This document shows positions 17,981 to 26,453 of a DNA stretch of 64,000 nucleotides, in pieces. Both the position numbers and the translations under genes were made by a program. The notes beneath the pieces were generated by a model. It ran no database searches, was not told the origin of the DNA, and saw only the letters and a program-made list of their open reading frames with translations. Source of the DNA: Azospirillum melinis (GTDB lineage: Bacteria; Pseudomonadota; Alphaproteobacteria; Azospirillales; Azospirillaceae); assembly GCF_013340935.1 (NCBI RefSeq), contig NZ_WHOS01000021.1, positions 1-64,000 of the forward strand, written 5' to 3'. The stretch's first letter is position 1. Each line of letters starts with the position of its first letter.

Positions 17981-18570
17981 GGGTCCAGCCCCTCCAGCGA
18001 GGCGAGCGGCGTTTCAGGACTGACCGGCGCCGCGGCGGCCAGCGTGCGCTTGACGGCGGCAGCCTGGCGGGTGGCATCGGCGTCTGCCGCGTAAAGGGCA
18101 GCGGTCGGGCACACGCGCACGCAGGCCGGGCCGTCGCCGGAAAAGGCGCAAAGGTCGCATTTCACCGCCACGCTGCGCACGCCGATGTCCCAGGCCAGCA
18201 GCGGGTCGAGCGCCGCCGAATGGCTGGGTGTCGCGACGGCGATGCCGGCGACTCCGGCGATGCCGGTGCCGCTGGGTGTGATGGCGCCGAAGGGGCAGGC
18301 CAGCGCGCACATCTTGCAGCCGATGCAGGTCTGCTCATTCAGCAGGATGGCGTCGGCCCCGAAGGTGATGGCGTCGATCGGACAGACGCGGGCACAGGGC
18401 GCGTCCTCGCACTGGTGGCAGAGGACGGGGCCGGTGTCGTCGCCGATCCGCATGACGGTCAGGCGGGGATGCGCCTGCAGCCCCTGTTTCTTGTGTGCCT
18501 CGGTGCAGGCCGCCATGCAGGTGTTGCACCCGATGCATTTTCTCGGTTCCGCGATAACGAAGCGATTCAT
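17977..18570 (-). CDS. hyfA: Hydrogenase-4 four-cluster ferredoxin subunit HyfA (HycB-like)
   Basis: A 197-aa electron-transfer protein with four [4Fe-4S] cysteine motifs (CIGCNTCMAAC, CHQCEDAPCARVC, CIGCKMCALAC, CDLC with a later CVRVC). It links the formate dehydrogenase FdhF to HyfH. The start was placed at MNRFVIAEPRKC: GGAGG lies about 8 nt upstream, and the divergent paralog HydN begins the same way. Upstream in-frame codons would run through the large inverted repeat at 18606-18662. It is the first gene of the twelve-gene operon ending with focA. Confidence 0.92.
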   Translation of the reverse strand: MNRFVIAEPRKCIGCNTCMAACTEAHKKQGLQAHPRLTVMRIGDDTGPVLCHQCEDAPCARVCPIDAITFGADAILLNEQTCIGCKMCALACPFGAITPSGTGIAGVAGIAVATPSHSAALDPLLAWDIGVRSVAVKCDLCAFSGDGPACVRVCPTAALYAADADATRQAAAVKRTLAAAAPVSPETPLASLEGLDP

Positions 18571-19117
18571 GTCCAAACCTCCGGCTTCCCGGGCGGGTGC
18601 GTCGAATTGGCCGATCAGGTTTGTTTGTTGGAATTCCCGATAAGAAAACCTGATCGGCCAATAAGAAGACAGTATTGGCTCGCGCACGACCCCACGCCGC
18701 CTGTCTTCACGGGCGGTGCGGCAGAATGAGAGCCAGCTGTTGCGATTTTTGTCAGGATGGCGGTCTTGCTTTGGATCGCCGTTGACTTCTCTACGCTATT
18801 CCTCTGGGTGACGCGATGTCAACTAGACACATAAAAAAAGTGGGTATAAGGTGCGCGACACAAATACCGGGAGCCTGATGGCATATTGACTGTCAAACGG
18901 CGTTCCGGAAATTCTGATAAGAAAGAGAATATACTCGATAGGATCGACTTATCGGCGTCGATTACTTTTAAAGATCGGGCGATAAGCGATTTCAATCGGA
19001 CGTGAAGCCACCGGTGCCCACAGCGGCCAACCGGCGCGCAACGCCAGGGAACAGTGAAGCGATGCCGGGGCGGGGCCGCTCGACGGCCCCCTCCGGCTGC
19101 CAACAAGGACGACGGGA
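18571..19117. promoter_or_regulatory. Divergent hyfA/hydN control region
   Basis: 547 bp with an AT-rich centre between the two formate hydrogenlyase transcripts. It contains the 17-bp inverted repeat at 18606-18662, a GTTGAC...GTCAAC pair (18781-18786 and 18818-18823), the 11-bp palindrome TTGACTGTCAA (18886-18896), and a good -10-like TATACT (18930-18935) for hydN without a matching -35. A poor GG-N10-GC element is at 18869-18882. The motif GGAAWTTC...GATAAGAAA occurs on both sides. No gene was seen inside. Confidence 0.6.
18606..18662. repeat. 17-bp perfect inverted repeat upstream of hyfA
   Basis: ATTGGCCGATCAGGTTT (18606-18622) is the exact reverse complement of 18646-18662, around a 23-nt spacer. 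It lies 36 nt before the hyfA start codon on the minus strand, within the expected leader or promoter. It could be a double operator, a leader hairpin or an upstream terminator. The spacer carries GGAATTCCCGATAAGAAAA, a motif seen again near hydN. Confidence 0.85.
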
Positions 19118-19660
19118 ATGAACAGATTCGTCACTGCCAACCCGAGCAAGTGCATCGGTTGCCGCACATGCGAGGTCGCCTGTGCGCTTGCCCATTCCGA
19201 CGGGGCCGGCGTCGAAGGACTGGGGCCGGAAAGCTTCAAGCCGCGCATCCGCATGGTGAAGACGGCCGACGTCAGCACCGCGGTGATGTGCCACCATTGC
19301 GAGGACGCGCCCTGCGTCAACTCCTGCCCAAACAACGCCATCGTCTACCGCCAGCACAGCGTGCAGGTGGAGCAGGAGCGCTGCCTGGGCTGCAAGAACT
19401 GCGTGCTGGCCTGCCCGTTCGGCGTCATGGACGTGGTGACGGTGCCGGCGGTCCGGCAGTTCGCCGTCATGACGCTGAGCCTCGGCGTCAAGGCGCAGGC
19501 GCACAAATGCGACCTGTGCATCGGCCGAGATGCCGGCCCGGCCTGCGTTTCAGTCTGTCCGACCAACGCCCTGACCCTGATGGACCGGGACGCGATGGAC
19601 GAGACCCTGCGCCGCCGGCGCGAGCGCGCCGCCCTGGAAGCCGCTGAAGTCGCGGCCTGA
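19118..19660 (+). CDS. hydN: Electron-transfer ferredoxin HydN-like
   Basis: A 180-aa protein with four [4Fe-4S] motifs (CIGCRTCEVAC, CHHCEDAPCVNSC, CLGCKNCVLAC, CDLC...CVSVC). HydN family proteins accept electrons from, or help mature, formate dehydrogenase H. It starts MNRFVTANPSKCIGC, clearly paralogous to HyfA encoded divergently. It lies 66 nt upstream of fdhF, so the two are probably co-transcribed. The C-terminal ~25 residues are helical and rich in Arg and Ala. A HycB-like role in the hyf complex is an alternative. Confidence 0.9.
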   Translation: MNRFVTANPSKCIGCRTCEVACALAHSDGAGVEGLGPESFKPRIRMVKTADVSTAVMCHHCEDAPCVNSCPNNAIVYRQHSVQVEQERCLGCKNCVLACPFGVMDVVTVPAVRQFAVMTLSLGVKAQAHKCDLCIGRDAGPACVSVCPTNALTLMDRDAMDETLRRRRERAALEAAEVAA

Positions 19661-19726
19661 CTCCCATCACCCCCATCACTGCGGCTGACGCACAGCCGGC
19701 ACAATCGAGCGAACATCGAGGTCGAG

Positions 19727-21898
19727 ATGGAAAAGCATATGGCGGTCTGCCCGTATTGCGGTACGGGCTGCAAACTGAATCTGCTGGTCGAGGGCGGGAA
19801 GGTCGTCGGTGCCGAACCCCTCAACGGCGTCACCAATGAAGGAGAACTCTGCCTCAAGGGCTATTTCGGTTACGACTTCATCAACGACACCAAGATCCTG
19901 ACGCCGCGGCTGCGCAACCCGATGCTGCGCCGCAGCCGCGATGCGGCCTTCGAAGCGGTGTCGTGGGACGAGGCGATCCAGTACGCGGCCAAGAAGCTGA
20001 GTGAGATCAAGGCCAAATACGGTCCCGATTCGATCATGACCACCGGCTCGTCGCGCGGCACCGGCAACGAGACCAACTATGTGATGCAGAAATTCACCCG
20101 CGCGGTCCTTGGCACCAACAATGTCGACAATTGCGCGCGCGTCTGCCACGGACCGTCGGTCGCCGGATTGCAGGTAACGCTGGGCAACGGCGCCATGAGC
20201 AACTCGATCCCCGAGATCGAGCACACCAAATGCGTCCTGGTCTTCGGTTACAACGTCGCCGACAGCCATCCGGTGATCGCCAAGCGCATCATCAAGGCCA
20301 AGGAGCGCGGCGCCAAGATCATCGTGTGCGATCCGCGCAAGATCGAGACGGCGCGTCTGGCCGATCTGTGGCTGCCGCTGAACAACGGCTCCAATATGGC
20401 GCTGGTCAATGCCTTCGCCAATGTCCTGATCAATGAAGGGCTCTACGACAAGGAGTATGTCGCCAATCACACCGAGGGCTTCGACGAGTACAGGAAGATC
20501 GTCGACAAATACACCCCCGAATACGCCGAGGCGATCACCGGCCTGCCGGCCGAAGACATCCGGGAGGCGATGCGCATCTATGCCGCCGCTCCCTCCGCCA
20601 CCATCCTGTGGGGCATGGGCGTCACCCAGTGGGGCCAGGGCGTCGACGTGGTGAAGGGGCTGTCGGGGCTGGCGCTGCTGACCGGCAATCTCGGCCGCCC
20701 GAATGTCGGTGTCGGCCCGGTGCGCGGCCAGAACAACGTGCAGGGCAGCTGCGACATGGGCGTGCTGCCGACCGAGTTCCCGGGCTACCAGAAGGTCACC
20801 GACCCGGAGATTCGCGAGAAGTTCGCCAAGGCCTGGGGCGTCCCGTCGCTGCCCGACCAGATCGGCTATCGCCTGACCGACGTGCCGCATCTGGCCGAGA
20901 CCGGCAAGCTGAAGGCGATGTATGTGATGGGCGAGGATCCGGCCCAGACCGAGCCGGACCTGACCCAGGTGCGCAAGGGCTTCGAGGCGATGGAGTTCGT
21001 CATCGTCCAGGACATCTTCATGACCAAGACGGCGATGTTCGCCGACCTGATCCTGCCGGCGACCTCCTGGGGCGAGCATGAGGGCGTGTTCAGCGCCGCC
21101 GACCGCAGCTTCCAGCGTTTCACCAAGGCGGTGGACGCCAAGGGCGACGTCAAGCATGACTGGGAGATCATCAGCCTGCTCGCCACGGCGATGGGCTATC
21201 CCATGCATTACGACAACACCAGGGAGATCTGGGACGAGCTGCGCGAGCTTTGCCCGATCTTCTACGGCGTCACCTACGAGAAGATGGAGGGGCTGGGGGC
21301 CGTTCCGTGGCCGTGCCGCGACCTCGACTCGGCCGGTTCCAAGTATCTCTACGAGGGCAACGTCTTCCAGCGGCCGGGTGGCAAGGGCCTGTTGTTCGCC
21401 ACCGAATGGCGTCCGCCGCGGGACCAGCTGACCGAGGAGTTCCCGCTGATCCTTTGCACCGTGCGCGAGGTCGGCCATTACTCCTGCCGGTCGATGACCG
21501 GCAACTGCGCCGCCCTGCAGACGCTGGCCGACGAGCCGGGCTATGTCACCATCAACCCGAAGGACGCCAAGGCCTTGGGCATCCGCGACCAGGAGCTGGT
21601 CTGGGTGTCGTCGCGCCGCGGCAAGGTGATCAGCCGGGCCAGCGTCACCGACCGCACGAACAAGGGGGCCGTCTACATGACCTACCAGTGGTGGATCGGC
21701 GCCTGCAACGAGCTGACCATCCACGCCGTCGATCCCATCGCCAAGACTCCGGAATACAAATACGCCGCCGTCCGGGTGGAGGCGATTGCCGATCAGGTCT
21801 GGGCCGAGAATTACGTCCAGCAGGAATACGCGAAGCTGAAGGGTGGCCTCAGCAATGCGGTGACCGGTGCGACGAACAAGGCACCCGCCTACGCGTGA
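19727..21898 (+). CDS. fdhF: Formate dehydrogenase H, cysteine-containing FdhF
   Basis: A 723-aa molybdenum/tungsten-bisMGD enzyme oxidising formate to CO2, the formate-side component of formate hydrogenlyase. It keeps the residue numbering of E. coli FdhF. [4Fe-4S] ligands are Cys8, Cys11, Cys15 and Cys42, with catalytic Lys44, His141 and Arg333. Position 140, selenocysteine in E. coli, is a cysteine here, encoded by TGC at 20144-20146, so no SECIS element is needed. It follows hydN by 66 nt on the plus strand. Partners are HydN, HyfA and the hyf complex, and an FdhD copy would sulfurate the cofactor. Confidence 0.96.
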   Translation: MEKHMAVCPYCGTGCKLNLLVEGGKVVGAEPLNGVTNEGELCLKGYFGYDFINDTKILTPRLRNPMLRRSRDAAFEAVSWDEAIQYAAKKLSEIKAKYGPDSIMTTGSSRGTGNETNYVMQKFTRAVLGTNNVDNCARVCHGPSVAGLQVTLGNGAMSNSIPEIEHTKCVLVFGYNVADSHPVIAKRIIKAKERGAKIIVCDPRKIETARLADLWLPLNNGSNMALVNAFANVLINEGLYDKEYVANHTEGFDEYRKIVDKYTPEYAEAITGLPAEDIREAMRIYAAAPSATILWGMGVTQWGQGVDVVKGLSGLALLTGNLGRPNVGVGPVRGQNNVQGSCDMGVLPTEFPGYQKVTDPEIREKFAKAWGVPSLPDQIGYRLTDVPHLAETGKLKAMYVMGEDPAQTEPDLTQVRKGFEAMEFVIVQDIFMTKTAMFADLILPATSWGEHEGVFSAADRSFQRFTKAVDAKGDVKHDWEIISLLATAMGYPMHYDNTREIWDELRELCPIFYGVTYEKMEGLGAVPWPCRDLDSAGSKYLYEGNVFQRPGGKGLLFATEWRPPRDQLTEEFPLILCTVREVGHYSCRSMTGNCAALQTLADEPGYVTINPKDAKALGIRDQELVWVSSRRGKVISRASVTDRTNKGAVYMTYQWWIGACNELTIHAVDPIAKTPEYKYAAVRVEAIADQVWAENYVQQEYAKLKGGLSNAVTGATNKAPAYA

Positions 21899-21905
21899 CG
21901 TTCTT

Positions 21906-22059
21906 CCCTCTCCCGTCCCGGGAGAGGGAAGGGGCCCGCCGCGAAGCGGTGGGAAGGGTGAGGGGTTAGGCACGAAGCCGTGCGGTTCGGGTTTCTTGCT
22001 TCACCCCTCACCCTCCCCGCCTTTGGCGGGTCCCCTCCCTCTCCCGGGGCGGGAGAGGG
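21906..22059. repeat. Large GC-rich intergenic inverted-repeat element
   Basis: The left half (CCCTCTCCC, CGGGAGAGGG, GGTGAGGGGT) mirrors the right half (ACCCCTCACC, CCCTCTCCC, GGGAGAGGG), with small inner hairpins. The whole ~154 bp could fold into one long arm. Elements of this CCCTCTCCC type are common between genes in many high-GC proteobacteria. It separates fdhF from the HypA-like gene and may stop or protect the fdhF mRNA. Confidence 0.8.
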
Positions 22060-22079
22060 CATTTATAGGACCCATCCCC

Positions 22080-22322
22080 ATGCACGAGATCGCTCTCTGC
22101 CAATCCTTGCTTGAACAGGCGATGAGGGCGCGCGAGGCCAATCCCTTCGACCGGGTGGTTCGCGTCATCGTGTCGGTCGGTTGCGCCAGCCGGGTGCAGC
22201 CCGATGCCTTGCGTCATGCCTTCGACCTGCTCAGCCGCGACACCTTCCTGGAGGGGGCCGATCTGCGGATCGACCGTCCGCCGGGCGAGGCGTTCCGGCT
22301 CGTCGAGATGGAGGTGTCGTGA
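22080..22322 (+). CDS. HypA-like protein lacking the zinc domain
   Basis: An 80-aa protein starting MHEIALCQSLLEQAM. It retains the HypA nickel-binding N-terminus (His2, Glu3) and the alpha/beta core through RIDRPPGEA (residue 71). It then jumps directly to the last strand, FRLVEMEVS. The ~30-35 residues with the two CxxC zinc pairs are absent. Codons remain in frame and the C-terminus is family-like, so this looks like a clean internal deletion or a zinc-less paralog rather than decay. It follows fdhF after the repeat element. The intact HypA is at 4535-4876. It may have a nickel-independent or regulatory role, or none. Confidence 0.7.
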   Translation: MHEIALCQSLLEQAMRAREANPFDRVVRVIVSVGCASRVQPDALRHAFDLLSRDTFLEGADLRIDRPPGEAFRLVEMEVS

Positions 22323-22477
22323 GGATAAAGCTTCGTGGGTCTACGATGCGTCGCATTGCCGCTGCGGCAGCCCGCGCGGAGACGCGGACACATGTTTGGG
22401 ATCAATGATGTTGCTCGGGTCGTGATCGAAACGTTCCCGATCCACGCTGCGCAAGACGTGGTGGGAGGAGACCCGGC

Positions 22478-23377
22478 ATGCAGGAAAAACTCGAATTTCT
22501 GATCGCGCTGGCGACGGAAAAGCATTTCGGCCGTGCGGCACAGGTCTGCGGGGTGTCGCAGCCCAATCTGTCCGCCGCGATCAAGCAGCTGGAATCGACC
22601 ATGGGCGTGCCGCTGGTCGACCGCGGCGCACGCTTCATCGGCTTCACGCCGGAAGGGGAGCGGGTGCTGGAGTGGGCGCGGCGCATCGTCGGCGACTACA
22701 AGGCGATGCGCGCCGATGTCGAGACGATGAAGCAGGGGCTGACCGGCACGCTGCGGCTGGTGGTGGTGCCGACGGCGCTGCCGATGGTCCAGCGGCTGAC
22801 CGCCACCGTCTGGTCGATGCATCCCGGCATCAAGATCACCATCGCCTCCCACAGCTCCACCGAGATCCTGTCCAGGCTGGAAAATCTGGAGGCGGAGGCC
22901 GGGATCACCTATCTCGACAACGAACCGCTCGGCAATGTCGACGAGGTGCCGCTCTATCACGAGCGCTACCACCTGATCACCTCGGCGGACAGCCCGTTCG
23001 GCACGCGCGACAGCGTGACCTGGGAAGAGGCGGCGACCCTGCCGCTCTGCCTGCTGAACACCACCATGCAGAACCGCCGGATCATCGACCGCGCCTTCGC
23101 CGAAGCGGGGGTGCATGCCGAACCGATGCTCGAATCCAACTCCATCGTCGTGCTGACCAATCATCTCTGCACCGGCATGTGGTCGACGATCATGCCGCGG
23201 ATCATGGCGGATTCGCTGCTGCTCCCCCCATCGATCCGCGCCATCCCCATCGTGGCGCCGGAACTGTCGACGCTGATCGGCCTTGTGGTTTGCCGGCGCG
23301 ATCCGCAGCCGCCGCTGACTGCGGCCCTGATCGCCGACGCACGCCGTCTCGCTCCCGAACTGGCGAATGCCGCCTGA
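22478..23377 (+). CDS. LysR-family regulator, probably of formate metabolism
   Basis: A 299-aa LysR regulator. An N-terminal winged helix-turn-helix (about residues 6-65, HFGRAAQVCGVSQPNLSAAIKQLE) is followed by a substrate-binding domain from about 90. The protein resembles LysR regulators that accompany soluble formate dehydrogenase (fds) operons. This is a family impression and was not searched. It is the last gene of the fdhF side and reads in the same direction. Candidate sites are the GGAATTC/GATAAG motifs upstream of hyfA and hydN. No FhlA-type activator gene is present in the window. Confidence 0.8.
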   Translation: MQEKLEFLIALATEKHFGRAAQVCGVSQPNLSAAIKQLESTMGVPLVDRGARFIGFTPEGERVLEWARRIVGDYKAMRADVETMKQGLTGTLRLVVVPTALPMVQRLTATVWSMHPGIKITIASHSSTEILSRLENLEAEAGITYLDNEPLGNVDEVPLYHERYHLITSADSPFGTRDSVTWEEAATLPLCLLNTTMQNRRIIDRAFAEAGVHAEPMLESNSIVVLTNHLCTGMWSTIMPRIMADSLLLPPSIRAIPIVAPELSTLIGLVVCRRDPQPPLTAALIADARRLAPELANAA

Positions 23378-23415
23378 CGGCATCGTTCCGCCTGTGAAGG
23401 AACGCTCGCAGGAGC

Positions 23416-23445
23416 GGGTCGGGTCGGGTCGGGTCGGGTCGGGTC
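23416..23445 (+). repeat. Six tandem copies of GGGTC
   Basis: An uninterrupted 5-bp tandem array between the LysR gene and the glutathione transferase gene. Copy number of such arrays often varies by slippage. It lies 126 nt upstream of the GST start, outside any coding frame. Confidence 0.9.
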
Positions 23446-23570
23446 GAGGATTATTTCACTACAGGAAAGAATGAACTGCGAAAGCCGGGCATTCTCTCAG
23501 CGGGGATGATCCAGCACTCTGGTGATGCGGAACGGGAATGCCCCCGTCCGGCAAATCACCGGAGCTGGAC

Positions 23571-24182
23571 ATGAAGCTGTATCATCATCCCCTGTCGGGC
23601 CACTCGCATCGCGCCCGTCTGCTCGTCTCGCTTCTTGGCCTGCCGCATGAGCTGGTGGAGGTCGACCTCAAGGCGGGTGCGCACAAGAGCCCCGATTTCC
23701 TGAAGCTCAATCCCTTCGGTCAGGTGCCGGTCCTGGACGATGCGGGCGTCATCGTCGCCGACTCCAATGCGATCCTGGTCTATCTCGCCAAGCGGGCAGG
23801 GCGGGGCGACTGGCTGCCGGAAGACCCCGTCGGTGCGGCGGCGGTTCAGCGCTGGCTTTCCGTGGCGGCCGGCGAGGTGGCCTACGGCCCGGCTGCCGCC
23901 CGGCTCATCACGGTGTTCGGGGCGAAATTCAATGCGGAAGAGGTCATCGGCCGGGCCCATGTCCTGCTGGCCCGGCTCGAAAATCACCTGAGCACGCAGG
24001 ATTGGCTGGTCGGCGATCACCCGACAATCGCGGACGTCGCGATCTACAGCTACGTCGCACAGGCGCCGGAAGGCAATGTCGATCTCTCCGGCTATCCCTC
24101 CGTCAAGGCCTTCCTCGGCCGCATCGAGCAACTGCCGGGATTCGTTCCCTTCGTACAGACGCCGGTCGGGCTGGCTGCCTGA
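23571..24182 (+). CDS. Glutathione S-transferase family protein
   Basis: A 203-aa cytosolic protein. The N-terminal thioredoxin-fold domain runs over residues 1-80 ([15 protein letters not shown], then the cis-proline GQVPVLDD and the glutathione-binding DSNAIL). The C-terminal helical domain has the [15 protein letters not shown] capping motif. Ser at about position 9-11 is the likely catalytic residue. The start MKLYHH has a GGAG 7-10 nt upstream and is preferred to an in-frame codon 11 residues earlier. The following reductase fusion and DUF1348 gene may share its transcript. The substrate is unknown. Confidence 0.9.
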   Translation: MKLYHHPLSGHSHRARLLVSLLGLPHELVEVDLKAGAHKSPDFLKLNPFGQVPVLDDAGVIVADSNAILVYLAKRAGRGDWLPEDPVGAAAVQRWLSVAAGEVAYGPAAARLITVFGAKFNAEEVIGRAHVLLARLENHLSTQDWLVGDHPTIADVAIYSYVAQAPEGNVDLSGYPSVKAFLGRIEQLPGFVPFVQTPVGLAA

Positions 24183-24273
24183 TCGACCGGGAGAGCCGGG
24201 GCGCTACCCCACGGCCACATCCCGCTTCCGGACACACCGTCCGACCGCCCCCCCCAAGCACGGGACACCGACG

Positions 24274-26358
24274 ATGACCGCGACACTGAAGACATTGCCG
24301 CCCTGGCATGAGGGTGAGACGTTCATCCAGCGGAAGCTGGGGGTGGCCGAACGGATGGAGACCGTCGGTCAGCGGGTGATCCGCGACCACATGCCCGACC
24401 AGCATCGCGACTTCTATGCCCAGCTTCCCTTCATCGTGTTGGGCAGCGTCGATCCCGCGGGCGACCCGTGGGCCACGCTCCTCGTCGGCAAACCGGGCTT
24501 CCTGTCGTCGCCAACGCCGACGAGGCTCGACATCGCCACCCATGCCGATCCCGGCGATCCGGCGGGGGAGGGCATGCGGGACGGCGATCCCATCGGCCTT
24601 CTCGGAATCGAGATGCACACCCGGCGCCGCAACCGCATGAACGGCTTCGTCACCGCCATCGGCGCCGGATTTCGGGTCGATGTCGACCAGAGCTTCGGGA
24701 ACTGCCCGCGCTACATCCAGCTTCGCGATGTCGACTATGCACGGGATCCGGCGGAACCGTTCACCGGCGTGGTGGAGATCCTGCCGCAGTTGGACGAACA
24801 GGCGCGGACCATGATCGGGGAGGCGGATGCCTTCTTCGTCGCCACCTATGCGGACCGGGCCGAGCGTCGTCAGGTCGACGTGTCCCATCGCGGCGGCAAG
24901 GCCGGCTTCGTCCGTGTCACGGAGGACGGCACCCTCACGGTGCCCGACTTCAATGGCAACCTCTTCTTCTCGACCCTCGGGAACATCGTTCTCAACGGCA
25001 AGGCCGGGCTCGTCTTCGTCGATTACGGCAGCGGCGACATGCTGCAGATGACCGGCGATGCGGAGGTGATCCTGGAATCGCCGGAGATTGCAGCCTTCCA
25101 GGGAGCCGAGCGGCTGTGGACCTTCAAGCCGCGCCGCATCCTGCGCCGGGCCGGCGCACTGGCGCTGCGCTGGTCGTTCCGCAAGGAGGGCTGGTCGCCC
25201 AGTTCGCTGATGACAGGGGATTGGGCGCAGGCGGCGGCCCGTATGCAGGCCGGCGAGCTGGCGACACGCTGGCGCCCGTACCGGGTGACGAAGATCGTCG
25301 ACGAAACCCCGGCGATCCGTTCCTTCCATCTCCAACCGGCCGACGGAGCGGGCCTTCTTCCCCATGCCGCCGGTCAGCATCTGCCAGTCCGCGTGACGGT
25401 TCCAGGGTCCGACAAGCCGGTCATCCGCACCTACACGCTGTCGGCCGCGCCGTCTGACGGCCACTACCGGATCAGCGTCAAGCGGGAGGGGCTGGTGTCG
25501 CGCCACCTGCACGACCGCATCCGTGCCGGCGACATCATCGAAGCGCGCGCACCCGACGGCGCCTTCACCATCGACCCTTACGGGACAAGGCCGGCGGTGC
25601 TGCTGGCCGGCGGCATCGGGATCACGCCGCTGCTGGCGATGCTGCGCCACATCGTCTACGAGGGGCTGCGCAAACAGCGGATGCGGCCGACCATCCTCAT
25701 CCAGGCAGCCCGTTCGATATCCGAGCGTCCTTTCGACCGGGAGATCGCCGAACTGGTGAATGCGGCGCAGGCGGCGGCGGGGCAGGGCGCCGTCAGATGG
25801 ATCCGGGTGCTCAGCGAGCCCGGCACGGCCAAGGAGGGCGTCGACTATGAGGCGGCCGGCCGCATCGACATCGCCCTGCTGACCCGCTTCCTGCCGTTCG
25901 ACGACTATGATTTCTACCTGTGCGGCCCGCCGGCATTCACGCAGGCGCTCTATGACGGATTGCGGAGCCGCAACATCGCCGACGGGCGGATCCACGCCGA
26001 AGCATTCGGGCCGTCGTCCTTGCAGCGCACGGCAGACGTCGGGGCAGCACCCCCGCCGGTCCGTCCCCTCCCGTCGAGCAAGCCGGTGCCGGTGGCCTTC
26101 ATGACCTCGCTGAAGGAGGATCGCTGGACGCCGGCGTCCGGCACGTTGCTGGAGTTGGCGGAAGCGCGCGGACTTGAGCCCGAATACAGTTGCCGAGAAG
26201 GCACCTGCGGAACCTGCCGGACCAAGCTGCTGAAGGGTGCCGTGACCTATATCCGCGAACCGGGTGCCAGCGTCGGCCCGGACGAGGTCCTGATTTGCAG
26301 TGCCGTGCCTGCCGAAACCGCCCCGGATGAGGAAAACCGCATCCAACTCGCCCTTTGA
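24274..26358 (+). CDS. Three-domain fusion: PNPOx-like flavin domain, ferredoxin reductase and [2Fe-2S] domain
   Basis: A 694-aa protein. Residues ~1-300 resemble pyridoxamine-phosphate-oxidase-like FMN proteins ([40 protein letters not shown]). Residues ~330-580 form a ferredoxin-NADP reductase module ([10 protein letters not shown] for flavin, [15 protein letters not shown] for nicotinamide, [13 protein letters not shown]). The C-terminal ~90 residues are a plant-type [2Fe-2S] domain ([14 protein letters not shown] and a final cysteine in LICSAVP). NAD(P)H electrons would run through flavin and Fe-S to an acceptor or to the N-terminal domain. It lies 91 nt after the GST gene. The substrate is unknown. 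Confidence 0.88.
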   Translation: MTATLKTLPPWHEGETFIQRKLGVAERMETVGQRVIRDHMPDQHRDFYAQLPFIVLGSVDPAGDPWATLLVGKPGFLSSPTPTRLDIATHADPGDPAGEGMRDGDPIGLLGIEMHTRRRNRMNGFVTAIGAGFRVDVDQSFGNCPRYIQLRDVDYARDPAEPFTGVVEILPQLDEQARTMIGEADAFFVATYADRAERRQVDVSHRGGKAGFVRVTEDGTLTVPDFNGNLFFSTLGNIVLNGKAGLVFVDYGSGDMLQMTGDAEVILESPEIAAFQGAERLWTFKPRRILRRAGALALRWSFRKEGWSPSSLMTGDWAQAAARMQAGELATRWRPYRVTKIVDETPAIRSFHLQPADGAGLLPHAAGQHLPVRVTVPGSDKPVIRTYTLSAAPSDGHYRISVKREGLVSRHLHDRIRAGDIIEARAPDGAFTIDPYGTRPAVLLAGGIGITPLLAMLRHIVYEGLRKQRMRPTILIQAARSISERPFDREIAELVNAAQAAAGQGAVRWIRVLSEPGTAKEGVDYEAAGRIDIALLTRFLPFDDYDFYLCGPPAFTQALYDGLRSRNIADGRIHAEAFGPSSLQRTADVGAAPPPVRPLPSSKPVPVAFMTSLKEDRWTPASGTLLELAEARGLEPEYSCREGTCGTCRTKLLKGAVTYIREPGASVGPDEVLICSAVPAETAPDEENRIQLAL

Positions 26359-26453
26359 GCCTTGCACCAACCACGTCGACCGGGTGCGGATCGCGCCGCG
26401 CCACGCTCTCACATCACTGCCTGTATCGTTTCATCCCCAAGAAGGAGCATGCC

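Noticed and set aside
16034..18094. A 686-codon plus-strand open frame opposite hyfB/hyfA
   Set aside because: It is an antisense shadow with Arg/Gln/His-rich low-complexity composition and no domain.
18869..18882. A GG-N10-GC element upstream of hydN as a sigma-54 promoter
   Set aside because: Only the two dinucleotides fit; the flanking bases do not match TGGCAC or TTGCA well, so it is not listed as a promoter.
18886..18896. TTGACTGTCAA as an FNR/FixK box
   Set aside because: An FNR box needs TTGAT-N4-ATCAA; the spacing here is one base.
22080..22322. Longer start for the HypA-like gene (from 21867)
   Set aside because: The extra codons run through the end of fdhF and the palindromic repeat, with no similarity to HypA.
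23416..23445. GGGTC array as a CRISPR
   Set aside because: The unit is only 5 bp with no spacers, so it is a simple tandem repeat.
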